NCBI GenBank assembly: GCA_007844125.1
Contig: CM017570.1
Span: 53,553,686-53,617,685, forward strand
Reading direction: 5' to 3'
Source: Sinonovacula constricta
Lineage: Eukaryota; Mollusca; Bivalvia; Cardiida; Solecurtidae
Length of the DNA stretch: 64,000 nt
Shown: piece after piece, positions 22,501-33,150 of the stretch
Numbering within the stretch: the first letter of the stretch is position 1
Layout: the number at the start of each line of letters is the position of its first letter
The notes under the pieces: generated by a model
Database searches by the model: none
What the model saw: only the letters and a program-made list of their open reading frames with translations
What the model was told of the DNA's origin: nothing
Made by a program: the position numbers and the translations under genes

Positions 22501-25203
22501 TGGATAGTATGATGTTGACCGAGGACCTGGGTAGTATGATGCTGACCGAGGACCTGGGTAGTATGATGTTGACCGAGGACCTGTGTAGTATGATATTGAC
22601 CAAGGACCTGGGTAGTATGATGTTGACCGAGGACCTGGGTAGTATGATGTTGACCGAGGACCTGTGTAGTATGATATTGACCAAGGACCTGTGTAGTATG
22701 ATATTGACCGAGGATCTGGGTAGTATGATGTTGACTAAGGACCTGGATAGTATGATGTTGACCGAGGACCTGGGTAGTATGATGTTGACCAAGGACCTGG
22801 GTAGTATGATGTTGACTAAGGACCTAGGTAGTATAATGTTGACCAAGGACCTGGGTAGTATGATGTTGACTAAGGACCTGGATAGTATGATGTTGACCGA
22901 GGACCTGGGTAGTATGATGTTGACCGAGGACCTGGGTAGTATAATATTGACCGAGGATCTGGGTAGTATGATGTTGACTAAGGACCTGGATAGTATGATG
23001 TTGACCGAGGACCTGGGTAGTATGATGTTGACCGAGGACCTGGGTAGTATGATGTTGACCGAGGACCTGTGTAGTATGATATTGACCAAGGACCTGGGTA
23101 GTATGATATTGACAGAGGACCTGGGTAGTATGATGTTGACCGAGGACCTGGGTAGTATGATATTGACCAAGGACCTGGATAGTATGATGTTGACCAAGGA
23201 CCTAGGTAGTATAATGTTGACCAAGGACCTGGGTAGTATGATGTTGACCGAGGACCTGGGTAGTATGATATTGACTGAGAACCTTGGTAGTATGATATTG
23301 ACCAAGGACCTGGGTAGTATGATGTTGACAGAGGACCTGGGTAGTATGATACTGACCGAGGACCTGCGTAGTATGATGTTGACTGAGAACCTTGGTAGTA
23401 TGATATTGACCACGGACCTGGGTAGTCTGATATTGACAGAGGACCTGCGTAGTATGATATTGACTGAGAACCTTGGTAGTATGATATTGACAGAGGACCT
23501 AGGTAGTATGATATTGACCACGGACCTGGGTAGTCTGATATTGACAGAGGACCTGGGTAGTATGATGTTGACAGAGGACCTGGGTAGTATGATACTGACC
23601 GAGGACCTGGGTAGTATGATATTGACCAAGGACCTGGGTAGTATGATATTGACCAAGGACCTGGGTAGTATGATATTGACAGAGGACCTGGGTAGTATGA
23701 TGTTGACCGAGGACCTGGGTAGTATGATATTGACAGAGGACCTGGGTAGTATGATGTTGACCGAGGACCTGGGTAGTATGATATTGACAGAGGACCTGGG
23801 TAGTATGATGTTGACCGAGGACCTGGGTAGTATGATATTGACAGAGGACCTGGGTAGTATGATGTTGACCGAGGACCTGGGTAGTATGATATTGACCAAG
23901 GACCTGGGTAGTCTGATATTGACAGAGGACCTGGGTAGTATGATGTTGACCGAGGACCTGGGTAGTATGATATTGACAGAGGACCTGGGTAGTATGATGT
24001 TGACCGAGGACCTGGGTAGTATGATATTGACCAAGGACCTGGGTAGTATGATATTGACCAAGGACATGGGTAGTATGATGTTGACCGAGGACCTGGGTAG
24101 TATAATATTGACCGAGGATCTGGGTAGTATGACGTGACCAAGGACCTAGGTAGTATGATGTTGACCGAGGACCGGACCTGGGTAGTATGATGTTGACCAA
24201 GGACCTGGGTAGTATGATATTGACCAAGGACCTTGGTAGTATGATATGGACCAAGGACCTGGGTAGTATGATACTGAGCACAGACCTGGGTAGTATGATA
24301 TGGACCACTGACCTGGCTAGTATGATATGGACCACAGACCCGGGTAGTATGATATGGACCACGGACCTGGGTAGTATGATATGGACCACCGACCTGGGTA
24401 GTCTGATATTGACAGAGGACCTGGGTAGTATGATATGGACCACGGACCTGGGTAGTATGATATTGACCACGGACCTGGGTAGTATGATATTGACCAAGGA
24501 CCTGGGTAGTATGATAGTGACCAAGGACCTGGGTAGTATGATATTGACAGAGGACCTGGGTAGTATAATATGGACCACGGACCTGGGTAGTATGATACTG
24601 ACCGAGGACCTGGGTAGTATGATAGTGACCAAGGACCTGGGGAGTATGATACTGACCGAGGACCTGGGTAGTATGATAGTGACCAAGGACCTGGGTAGTA
24701 TGATAGTGACCGAGGACCTGGGTAGTATGATAGTGACCATGGACCTGGGTAGTATGATACTGACCGAGGACCTGGGTAGTATAATATTGACCGAGGACCT
24801 GGGTAGTATGATAGTGACCAAGGACCTGGGTAGTATGATATTGACAGAGGACCTGGGTAGTATAATATGGACCACGGACCTGGGTAGTATGATACTGACC
24901 GAGGACCTGGGTAGTATGATATTGTCCATGGACCTGGGTAGTATGATATGGACCACGGACCTGGGTAGTATGATACTGACTGAGGACCTGGGTAGTATGA
25001 TATGGACCAAGGACCTGGGTAGTATGATATTGTCCACGGACCTGGGTAGTATGATATTAACTGAGGACCTGGGTAGTGTCATATTGACCAAGGACCTGGG
25101 TAGTATGATATTAACTGAGGACCTGGGTAGTGTCATATTGACCAAGGACCTGGGTAGTATGATATTGACCACGGACCTGGGTAGTTTGATATTGATCGAG
25201 GAT
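19587..25203. repeat. 27-bp minisatellite, about 208 units
   Basis: The unit is GACCTGGGTAGTATGATATT then GACCAAG. Variants are ATATT/ATGTT, CCAAG/CCGAG/CAGAG and a 24-bp form lacking three bases (GTAGTATGTTGACC). A block near 22031-22350 recurs 783 bp (29 units) later near 22814-23133 with the same variant order. Both strands carry very long open frames: plus 20166-24137 with the nine-residue repeat LGSMILTKD, and minus 19583-24067 with VNIILPRSS. A third frame on the minus strand (22978-24141) is also open. Three open frames at once is what a divisible-by-three repeat without stops gives. I do not call a gene. Confidence 0.97.
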
Positions 25204-26264
25204 GCAATATCACATTAGCCAGGTCTGCAAAACTATATATAAACTGAAACATAGGTCTTTTACTTGCTATATCACATACCCTATTAAATTACATGGTCAT
25301 TGTTGTTTCTTGTACAATGAGCCAACCGCACCTCCCATTTCAACATAAAACTTTCAACGATGTCGATCCAATTCACCAGCATTCATTTCCTCAGGCCGCT
25401 CTCACATTTTTCCTCGACAGATAATCAGGAAAAGCTACAGAGATTACACTTTTTGTTCTCAGTTTCCATTAATGTTACCAAATCATCATCAGACACACTG
25501 ACAAACTGTTGATTTTATTAACCAGAAGTCATGTTGTAGCAATGGTGCGCGTAAAAAGTACAGGATCATCAATATCACGTTCTTATAGCTCTCATGAAAT
25601 TATTCTCAAGTCAATATGACTTGATTTAAACATTACCAGCTTTCAACCAATCAAATGTTTTAAACTCAAAGGGAATGTGATATTAGCAGATACTTTATAT
25701 GGTTCTGATAGAAATGCTTGAATGAATATATTACCTATCGTAACATCATTCTTCAAGTATTCTATTATTATTATTATTAGCATTGTTATGCATAATTATA
25801 TATTTACAAAACGTGATCATCTGTTTGTTACTCATATGAACATCAGTATAAACAGATTCAACATGTTATACCAAGTCAGACACATCGCAATGTATGTATT
25901 TTAATTAATTGTCCTTCGTATTGTTGATGTTTTGTACACTATGTTTTCAATTGCTTTTATTTTATACTCTTGCATGATAATATGTATGTTTTTTGTGTGT
26001 GTTTTATTTTCATGATTACCTTTCTATGAAAGCCACATCAAAGATAATATGTGTGCAACAGTAGTAGTTGCTTTGTGACTTATTAAAATTGACTGGTTTG
26101 GAACGGTCCATCACAAACATGTTTCTTATCATATTTGTTGTCAGTAATCCACTAAGTTCATTTAAAAAACAAGTTGTATCAGAGGAAAGTAGGAGACATA
26201 TGCAAAATTACTAATCTATAATGTCATTTAATTCATCCCCTATGGATTTTTATGTGTATTTCCT
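25204..26264. other. Spacer, no gene called
   Basis: AT-rich sequence with short ATT runs near 25766-25780. A stretch after an acceptor-like TTTATTAACCAG (ending about 25525) stays open for some 30 codons in one frame but has no good donor. Confidence 0.4.
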
Positions 26265-26276
26265 TTAATGGACATT

Positions 26277-26558
26277 GGGATGGGATTTGGGATTTGCCGG
26301 CATTTTTGCCGATACTGTGCAGCGACATTTCTATCATTATAGCACAGGGGCACTTGTGAAGTGGCCAGGGACTGAACCCGGCCGGTCCATTATACTGACA
26401 CCGACGAGTCAGGCGTAATGCTGTCCCCTTAGACCCAAGCGTAAGGACAGAAGCCACTACTACCAACTTTAAAGTCTTTGGTTGACCCAGTCGGGGTTTG
26501 AACCCACGACCTCCCGATCTACAAGCTGACGCTCTACCACCTGAGCTATTGCGGCTGG
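26277..26558 (-). mobile_element. tRNA-derived SINE family S2, intact insertion with target-site duplication
   Basis: On the minus strand the head has a near-consensus A box TAGCTCAGGTGGTAGAGC (26531-26548) and B box GGTTCAAACC (26495-26504). The body includes GACTTTAAAGTTGGTAGTAG, GGACCGGCCGGGTTCAG and GCCCCTGTGCTATAATGATA. The element is flanked by a perfect 12-bp duplication TTAATGGACATT at 26265-26276 and 26559-26570. This is the signature of retroposition by LINE machinery. The 282-bp length fits a SINE. Other copies lie at 59340-59517 and 59560-59835. Confidence 0.9.
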
Positions 26559-26570
26559 TTAATGGACATT

Positions 26571-26904
26571 AAACTTTGATCCCTATATCTTCACATGAAC
26601 AGGATGCTACAACGATTTACTCTTCTCTGGTCATTTTTTGTTTGAAAAAGTTAATGTCATTTACAATCAACCTTTCTTGTTTAGTTCTTCCAATCGAAAT
26701 AATACTTCTCTCTCTTCTAAACACTATGTGGACATTATTTTTCAATGACGTCACTACTGTCGTCACAACTTATCTTAAGAAAACATCAGCACTTGGACAT
26801 TTTTATTCGAATCGGTTTTCTTTTCACTGCTTGCATTCGAGAAACTCATCAGGAAGTGCGAGGTTAGAGCTCTGTAAAACCGGTTTCCTTTGAGGAATTT
26901 AGTC
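26571..26904. other. Spacer with a TGACGTCA site
   Basis: No gene called. A CRE-type palindrome TGACGTCA is at 26746-26753, without other promoter signals. The plus-strand open frame here has no splice or homology support. Confidence 0.4.
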
Positions 26905-27331
26905 ATACCTTCCGATTAAACTCATACTTTAGTATAAGTAAAGACAGTTTTGAACAATGCCTACATGGTTAGACAGTAAAAAATCATGATAAAACACTCT
27001 AAAAGTACAATAATTTCAAATCTTGAAATGATAGTGATCTCTGCTAAAAATGGACACCGACGACAGAGCGAATTACCGGGATAAGGATATAACATAATCT
27101 CAAAAGGGAGTTGTCACGTGGTTTTCCTAGATAAAAATAGCTATCTCTGCAGCGTGGCTAAGATAGGAAATACCTGTTTGCAATGAGGAATGGAGATTTA
27201 TGTCTCACTGGTCACACTGATCTAGGGCATCAATGACCAGCATTTTGCAGGATATTTTCAGGTAACAATGACTTTGGTTATTTGAGAAATATAGTTTGGT
27301 TCAAACTGTCCGAGACCACCTTTAAAAAACA
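26905..27331 (-). mobile_element. MITE family M1 copy, one end missing
   Basis: Reverse-orientation relative of 6016-6511, ending in CAAACTGTCCGAGACCACCT. Shared internal blocks include ATAGCTATCTCTGCAGCGTG, GGAAATACCTGTTTGCAATG and ATGAGGAATGGAGATTTATG. The left terminal repeat is not recognisable. It lies 150 bp upstream of the candidate exon at 27485. Confidence 0.75.
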
Positions 27332-27484
27332 AGCTGTTAAACATTATGGGGTAAAAATACTATTATTTTTGGCAGGAAAACCATTAACTACTTTCACACG
27401 TTAACATGCACAAACAATCGATGCACACATCCATCATTGTTATGGCAGAATGTTGTCCATGGTGTTGTTGTTTTTTTATAACAG

Positions 27485-27616
27485 ATTCTCGATACAAAAC
27501 TGGATCGGCTGGTTTCTCAGATAGCTGCTAACAACCTGTTACAGGATGAGAGCATATTGCAAAAAATTGTAGCAAATGAATTAAATGAGATACACAATTT
27601 ATCGTTTACAAGATAA
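27485..27616 (+). CDS. Candidate terminal coding exon, unidentified protein
   Basis: I do not recognise the protein. The segment follows a strong-looking acceptor (TTGTTGTTTTTTTATAACAG, ending 27484) and stays open in one frame for 43 codons, to TAA at 27614-27616; the other two frames stop early. The peptide begins ILDTKLDRLVSQIAANN and ends ELNEIHNLSFTR. It is polar and leucine/isoleucine-spaced, suggesting an amphipathic or coiled-coil helix at a C-terminus. Two AATAAA signals follow 157 and 178 bp after the stop. The exon sits in a roughly 500-bp island between two M1 MITE copies. Upstream exons could not be found in the window. The phase of the acceptor (0) is assumed. It could still be a chance open frame. 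Confidence 0.42.
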   Translation: MLDTKLDRLVSQIAANNLLQDESILQKIVANELNEIHNLSFTR

Positions 27617-27772
27617 AACTGACAAAATCAATATCTTGTATAAGAGAGGCTTTTAATTAATTAAATGATTTCAATTAATGGGAACATTCAGTGAACGTGA
27701 TTCTACAACAATGTATGACTTGAAACGTTTGTATGTAGTTAATAACTGTATCTAAAATTTATATTGCTTAGT

Positions 27773-27799
27773 AATAAATGTTACATGATAAGTAATAAA
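27773..27799 (+). promoter_or_regulatory. Two AATAAA polyadenylation signals
   Basis: AATAAA occurs at 27773-27778 and 27794-27799, downstream of the stop of the candidate terminal exon. In AT-rich DNA such hexamers are common, so they support the exon only in combination. Confidence 0.35.
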
Positions 27800-27827
27800 G
27801 CATGTTAAGTGAAATTTGTGTTGGTAA

Positions 27828-28180
27828 AAAGGTGGTACCTGACAGTTTGCCTATTTCAAATACATGCAACAATACCTTACACATTTTTGGGTAATTTGGG
27901 CATAATTTCAGCATAAATTAAAACTTAAGTCTTAGTGAAGAGGATTTTAAAATCTATCTCAATATGTACACATTTAAGAAGTGAAAAAAAATCTTTTAAT
28001 TATCATTCTTTTCAAATCTGTAATTAAGCACAATGAGGACTTCTGCAACAAATAAATATCAATTTTAGAGCTTGGTACAAGATGATATAATATGATCTCA
28101 AAAGAAAGAGGTAAAACAGTTTTCTAAGTTACAAAAACGCTGTGCAGTGTGTCTCAGATAGGTTAAACATTTTTTTTAAA
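27828..28180 (-). mobile_element. MITE family M1 copy, truncated
   Basis: Starts with the terminal repeat GGTGGTACCTGACAGTTTG and shares internal blocks with 29040-29508 in the same orientation (TTTTCAAATCT, GGACTTCTGC, GTCTCAGATAGG). The right part is lost near 28180. Confidence 0.7.
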
Positions 28181-28305
28181 TAACAAGTGGTGAGTTGTGC
28201 TTTACTTTCACCTTGATGTAGGACATCAATTAACGAAACATAACTGGATCTTTTCAAGTAATTATCATTTATTTGGTTTTCAAAGGCATTTTAATCTAAA
28301 CCATT

Positions 28306-28427
28306 GGATACCACCATTGAAATGGGGGCAGAACATGGATACCACCATTGAAATGTGGGCGGAACATGGATACCACTATTGAAATGGGGGCGGAACATGG
28401 ATACCACTATTGAAATGGGGGCGGAAC
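28306..28427. repeat. 31-bp tandem repeat, 4 units
   Basis: GGATACCACCATTGAAATGG starts at 28306, 28337, 28368 and 28399, with GGGCGGAACAT completing the unit. Copies differ at one or two positions. Confidence 0.95.
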
Positions 28428-28789
28428 CACTACTGAGCAAACCCTCTAACCAATGATTTCATTGGAGATTGACTGCCCATACATAAATTAGTTTAAAAGG
28501 CAGGGTTTAAATTTCCCACAACAAAACCACAAGGAAAAAAACTAACCCTACGCTACGCTAAGTTAATTTCACTTAATAAAGATTGATCTATATACTGATT
28601 GGCTGAAAATGTAAGTAATGTGTTAAGGCTTTATAAGAGAAGCCAACTATAAAGTTTAAACATGCATTTCTATTCTGTATCTAAACATAGGCCTTACTTA
28701 TGGAGATTATTTTGTTTTCTTCAATTTACTTCTATTTTAGATAAAATAAGAAAAAAACATATAAACCCTTATTTTTATTGTGGTCCTTA
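28428..28789. other. Spacer, nothing identified
   Basis: AT-rich, with no recognised repeat or exon. Confidence 0.4.
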
Positions 28790-28925
28790 TAGCCCACTTC
28801 CTGGGTAGAACCAATCCTCGGGATTCAAGGACGAACATCACATGGCAGCTATGAGGTTTGAACCTGGGACTCTTTGATCTTGAATCAATCACATTAATCA
28901 TAAGACCACAGACTCTACGCTGGGT
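28790..28925 (-). mobile_element. SINE-like element family S3
   Basis: Read in reverse, the head GAGTCTGTGGTCTTATGATT, B box GGTTCAAACCTC and tail GGTTCTACCCAGGAAGTGGG follow in order. Same family as 14774-14960 and as the two pieces that bracket the 15-bp array (1505-1615 and 3739-3790). Confidence 0.55.
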
Positions 28926-28994
28926 AGGAAGTCATTTCCGAAAAAATCAGGAAAGAAACATCATGTCAATTTAATCAACTCATAGTTTAAATAA

Positions 28995-29030
28995 TGTTGC
29001 TGGGTCGATAAACCCAACAAACAAATATGC
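28995..29030 (+). repeat. SINE-type 3' tail fragment
   Basis: GTTGCTGGGTCGATAAACCC followed by AACAAACAAAT resembles the 3' tail of S4 (41560-41598). Only the tail is visible. Confidence 0.4.
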
Positions 29031-29039
29031 TTTATTTAA

Positions 29040-29508
29040 TGGTGGTATCTGACAGTTTGCCTATGTCTAAAATATGTTACAATATCTGACCTCTGTTGGG
29101 GCTTTTGGTGCATGATTTCTGTAGAAAAACATCATACTTAGTCTAAACTTATTCAACAGTATCTCATTTTGGGAAAATAAAACTTGCTAATCAACACATA
29201 AAAATGTTCATTTTTTTCAAATCTATAAATAAGAATAATTGGGATTTCTGCCAAAAATAGACCTCAACGTCACAGCGGATGTGCTGAAATATAAGTGGTC
29301 ACATGGTTGTCTTAGTTTAGAGTTAGCTAACTGAGCAGCATGGCTCAGATAAGAAATACATGTTTATAATGACAATTGTGGCATTAAGGATCACTTTTAA
29401 GATAGGTGTAGATCAATAAGCAACATTTTGTGTGATCTGTCCATGTATCAATAGTTTATTAAGTTGTTTAATGAAAACACTTTTCGTCCAAACTATCAGA
29501 TACAACCT
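29040..29508 (-). mobile_element. MITE family M1, copy with TTAA flanks
   Basis: Begins with GGTGGTATCTGACAGTTTG and ends with the inverted CAAACTATCAGATACAACC. TTAA lies immediately outside the left end (29036-29039) and at the right end (29509-29512), consistent with a TTAA target duplication. It is about 470 bp, with no transposase frame. The 31-bp array starts about 12 bp further on. Confidence 0.75.
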
Positions 29509-29520
29509 TTAAAATTAAAT

Positions 29521-29766
29521 GTAAGTTTGGTTCCTAGTATTCCATGCTAATGTAGGTTTGGTTCCTAGTATTCCATGCTAATGTAGGTTTGGTTCCTACT
29601 ATTCCATGCTAATGTAGGTTTGGTTCCTACTATACCATGCCAATGTAGGTTTGGTTCCTACTATTCCATGTTAATGTAGATTTGGTTCCTACTATTCCAT
29701 GCCAATGTAGGTTTGATTCCTACTATTCCATGTTAATGTAGATTTGGTTCCTACTATTCCATGTAA
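29521..29766. repeat. 31-bp tandem repeat, 8 units
   Basis: The unit is TTCCTACTATTCCATGCTAA then TGTAGGTTTGG. Variants are AGTATTCC in the first two units and AGATTTGG in two later ones. Confidence 0.95.
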
Positions 29767-30200
29767 ATGCATATTTATTCCCCCGATTTTTTGACTATGT
29801 AAATCCCGAGGCAGGAGCAGCCCCTGGGGCTAGGAAGTCATGTGCATGACCAGAATAATTCTGAACAATAAATCTTTAACCATTTCTGTACCCAGGCGAA
29901 GGGGAATAATATGAGGTTAACTTTTTGCACAAGGAAATAAGAAACCATCTGAGATTTAAACAAAGGACCTCAGGATCCGGTGTCAACAAGCACCCAACCA
30001 CCTCTCCAGGGTATACAAGTCCTCTCTTGTCAAGAACCCAGACAAGTATTTTCCTTCTTAAGCTTAGTTCATTAATACTTTAGAAATAAATGCTGTCAAA
30101 GCAAAATCGCTTTTAAATCCTACAGAGAGAGTTTGGACATTCATAAGAGCACAATCCAAGTAATAATCAATATTTCTGTAGACTAATCAGCAGAGAGTGT
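29767..30200. other. Spacer, nothing firm
   Basis: Contains a weak tRNA-like string, GGACCTCAGGATCCGGTGTC near 29965, but no paired boxes. No gene recognised. Confidence 0.4.
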
Positions 30201-31358
30201 AAGGCCCATATTCACCATCTATTCTTAAATCTAAGTATTCACCAACCATTCTTAAATCTAAGTATTCACCAACTATTGTTAAGCCTAAATATTCACCAAC
30301 CATTCTTAAGCCTAAGTATTCACCAACCATTCTTAAATCTAAGTATTCACCAACCATTGTTAAGTCTAAGTATTCACCAACCATTGTTAAGTCTAAGTAT
30401 TCACCAACCATTGTTGAGCCTAAGTATTCACCAACCATTCTTAAATCTAAGTATTCACCAACCATTGTTAAGTCTAAGTATTCACCAACCATTGTTAAGC
30501 CTAAATATTCACCAACCATTCTTAAGCCTAAGTATTCACCAACCATTGTTAAGCCTAAGTATTCACCAACCATTGTTAAGTCTAAGTATTCACCAACCAT
30601 TGTTAAGCCTAAATATTCACCAACCATTCTTAAGCCTAAGTATTCACCAACCATTCTTAAGCCTAAGTATTCACCAACCATTGTTAAGTCTAAATATTCA
30701 CCAACCATTCTTAAATCTAAGTATTCACCAACCATTGTTAAGCCTAAATATTCACCAACCATTCTTAAGTCTAAGTATTCACCAACCATTGCTAAGCCTA
30801 AATATTCACCAACCATTCTTAAATCTAAGTATTCACCAACCATTGTTAAGCCTAAATATTCACCAACCATTCTTAGGTCTAAGTATTCAACAACCATTGT
30901 TAAGCCTAAATAATCACCAACCATTCTTAAATCTAAGTATTATCCAACCATTGTTAAGCCTAAATATTCACCAACCATTCTTAAGTCTAAGTATTCACCA
31001 ACCATTGTTAAGCCTAAATATTCACCAACCATTCTTAAGTCTAAGTATTCACCAACCATTGTTAAGTCTAAGTATTCACCAACCATTCCTAAGCCTAAGT
31101 ATTCACCAACCATTCTTAAGTCTAAGTATTCACCAACCATTCCTAAGTCAAAGTGATGACTTAAGCCCAAGTCTCAATTTTCATACCAACAAAATGAAGC
31201 TTATTAATGAAGTTTCAATGTTATTTTAAGCCCAAAGTAGCAAAGTTAAAGTGTTATGCAAAAATGGGAATATGTAGCTAAATACATAATGAAGATATTG
31301 TGGATTAATTCCATGACTTGAGCAATTCCTACTTGAGAATAGTTGGTGAATACTGGCC
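30201..31358. mobile_element. MITE family M2 expanded by an internal minisatellite
   Basis: The left end AGGCCCATATTCACCATCTA and the right end, read in reverse as GGCCAGTATTCACCAACTAT, are inverted repeats. TA dinucleotides lie just outside or at the ends (30199-30200 region and 31359-31360). Sequence at 31146-31358 (ACTTAAGCCCAAGTCTCAAT, GCAAAGTTAAAGTGTTATGC, TAGCTAAATACATAATGAAG) matches the unexpanded copy at 45901-46130. In this copy the left terminal-repeat region has been multiplied about 35 times. Confidence 0.75.
30205..31145. repeat. 27-bp minisatellite derived from the M2 terminal repeat, about 35 units
   Basis: The unit is TATTCACCAACCATTCTTAA then GTCTAAG, alternating with GTTAAGCCTAAA forms. 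Its first half equals the M2 terminal inverted repeat TATTCACCAACTATTCTTA. Open frames on both strands (LSIHQPLLS and MVGEYLDLR repeats) follow from the 27-bp period. Confidence 0.95.
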
Positions 31359-31384
31359 TAGATCTTGACCCGTCAGCACCCTGT

Positions 31385-31465
31385 CCCAGCTTGAGCAGAC
31401 TGATCTGGATCAACACTATTTGCCTACACCTGACGGATTTGTGCTTTACAGGCTGGGAGTACCAG
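31385..31465 (+). repeat. Dispersed family D1 copy
   Basis: ACTGATCTGGATCAACACTA then TTTGCCTACACCTGACGG. The same core occurs near 11385, 13425, 18205, 32315, 33485 and 63520. Confidence 0.6.
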
Positions 31466-31560
31466 GTAGAAAGCAGCTTATATTCTGTATCAATGTCTAT
31501 GCTACAGGTTCTGAGCCCTGAGTTGATCCGGAAAGAAGTGTCATCTCTCATTAATTAATG

Positions 31561-32630
31561 GTCTGCCAAGCAGGTGGTCCCTGTTCAATGATAAGGAAGT
31601 GGTAATGTAAATAGTTTTAGCAGTGCTTTTTTTAAGGAAAAAATAGAAAAAATCAGTTTCCAGACTGGTGAAAACTGGCAGGCAGATGGGCAGATAGGCA
31701 TGTGGTCCGGTAGCTTCTTTACTTTTTGCATTAAAATTTGTTATTTTTGTTACAATTTTGTTAGAATATTGTTTGTTTACTGTCTGGGTTTATGGCTGAG
31801 CCAACACTCTTTCAGTTAGTTAGAGATGGCAGTCACTTGAGCAAAATATAGTGCTGCCTACTGAAATATAGGGCTGCCTACTGTGTGAATTTTGGCATGA
31901 TACTAGAGCTGAGACAAAAAAAACAATGTCAACCCATTTCTTTTCATTCATAGTACATATATTTGATATATATATATAAAACTTCTTTTTTGTTTTCTTT
32001 TAAACAGTTTAAAGTATTTCTAACACATGTATGTTTCATCATTTAATAGTGAATCCATGGTCAAACCAATCAACAAATAAACCCTTAGTAGTGCAGATTC
32101 TACTTAAGATAAGATTGATAATTGTGATTGCTTCACAAAGCCGTAAAATGGCCGATGCATGAGCGAAAGGGATAAATTATGGAACTAACTTTAGTTTCAT
32201 TTGCATCTTTGTGTCACTTTTCTTTCCCTCCAACAACCACTGAACATGTCATTGATTAGCTTGACTCAATAAAGCTTAAGCAAACTATGTACATTTGAAT
32301 CAACCAGCTGCTGCAGCGAGCCATCTGATCAGGATCTGTACCTTTTTAATGTTGAGTATATAGCAATATTGATTACAGTCACCATTACATGTCATTGTTA
32401 GCAAGTACAACATAAGAAGCTAGTATTGGTTATTTGAAAGTATGATGAGGAGATGAGAATAATGTCTGGCTACGGGAGATGCTTCAGTGAGCATGAGACA
32501 GATGTAGGGAGTATCTGAGAGACGGAGATGTAACGAGACCCTGGGGACAGAGCTACACAAGTAGTCTCATTGGTACCAGGTCAATTAGATCTCAATACAT
32601 GAAATGTGTCTAGAATGTCATCAGAGGAAA
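31561..32630. other. Spacer with one D1 fragment
   Basis: A D1 fragment (CCATCTGATCAGGATCTGTA) lies near 32320. A short TA run is near 31965-31978. No gene recognised. Confidence 0.45.
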
Positions 32631-32955
32631 AAACATCATCATGGCCATCATCATCATTATGGACATTTTAATTTTATCTTTATGTTGGGTTTCCACATCA
32701 CCACCAAGGCCTATTCCAACCCCACCACCGCCACCACCACAACCACCATCATCATCATCATCATCATCATTATCATCATCATCACCACCGCCAAGGCCCA
32801 CCCAAATGCCACTTCCGCCACCACCACCATCATCATCATCACCATCATCATCATCACCATTATCATCAACATCATTACCACTAAGTCCCTCCACCATCAT
32901 CATTACCACCATCCTCATCATCACCATAACCACCACCATTATCACCATCATCTGA
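32631..32955. repeat. CAT/CAC trinucleotide microsatellite
   Basis: ATC, ACC and CCA tracts over about 300 bp give histidine-, proline/serine- or aspartate-rich open frames on both strands, which I treat as by-products. Confidence 0.92.
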
Positions 32956-32964
32956 GTAGCTTGG

Positions 32965-33150
32965 TCACTGACTTACAACCTTAACCTTTAGCACCTAATG
33001 CTTGCACTTGAATCCCATCTGAGGCAATTAAAGAAATCTTCAGTACATTTCTGGTTCTACCCAGAGATCATTTGGGGGAGGGTAGTTTGGGGGGGGGGGG
33101 TATTACCTCCACCAATTATGCCATAATGATCATTATTGATATATCTGTAC
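32965..33150 (+). mobile_element. SINE family S1, degraded copy with a G run
   Basis: B-box-like CTTGAATCCCATCTGAGG, then GGTTCTACCCAGAGATCATT and CCTCCACCAATTATGCCATA then ATGATCATTATTG. This is the S1 order. A G-rich stretch ending in a run of G residues (about 33089-33100) interrupts the tail. Confidence 0.6.

Noticed and set aside
19583..24137. Open frames of over 1,300 codons on both strands as giant repeat proteins
   Set aside because: The repeat is divisible by three and lacks stops in three frames at once. There is no signal peptide, unique terminus, promoter or splice site, and variation looks the same in all frames.
26495..26548. Functional tRNA gene from good A and B boxes
   Set aside because: The boxes are part of a 282-bp SINE with target duplications. 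No acceptor-stem pairing or terminator at tRNA length could be made out.
6273..26753. Three TGACGTCA palindromes (6273, 17182, 26746) as CRE promoter elements
   Set aside because: One is inside a MITE, one in a microsatellite and one alone. None has a nearby gene start.
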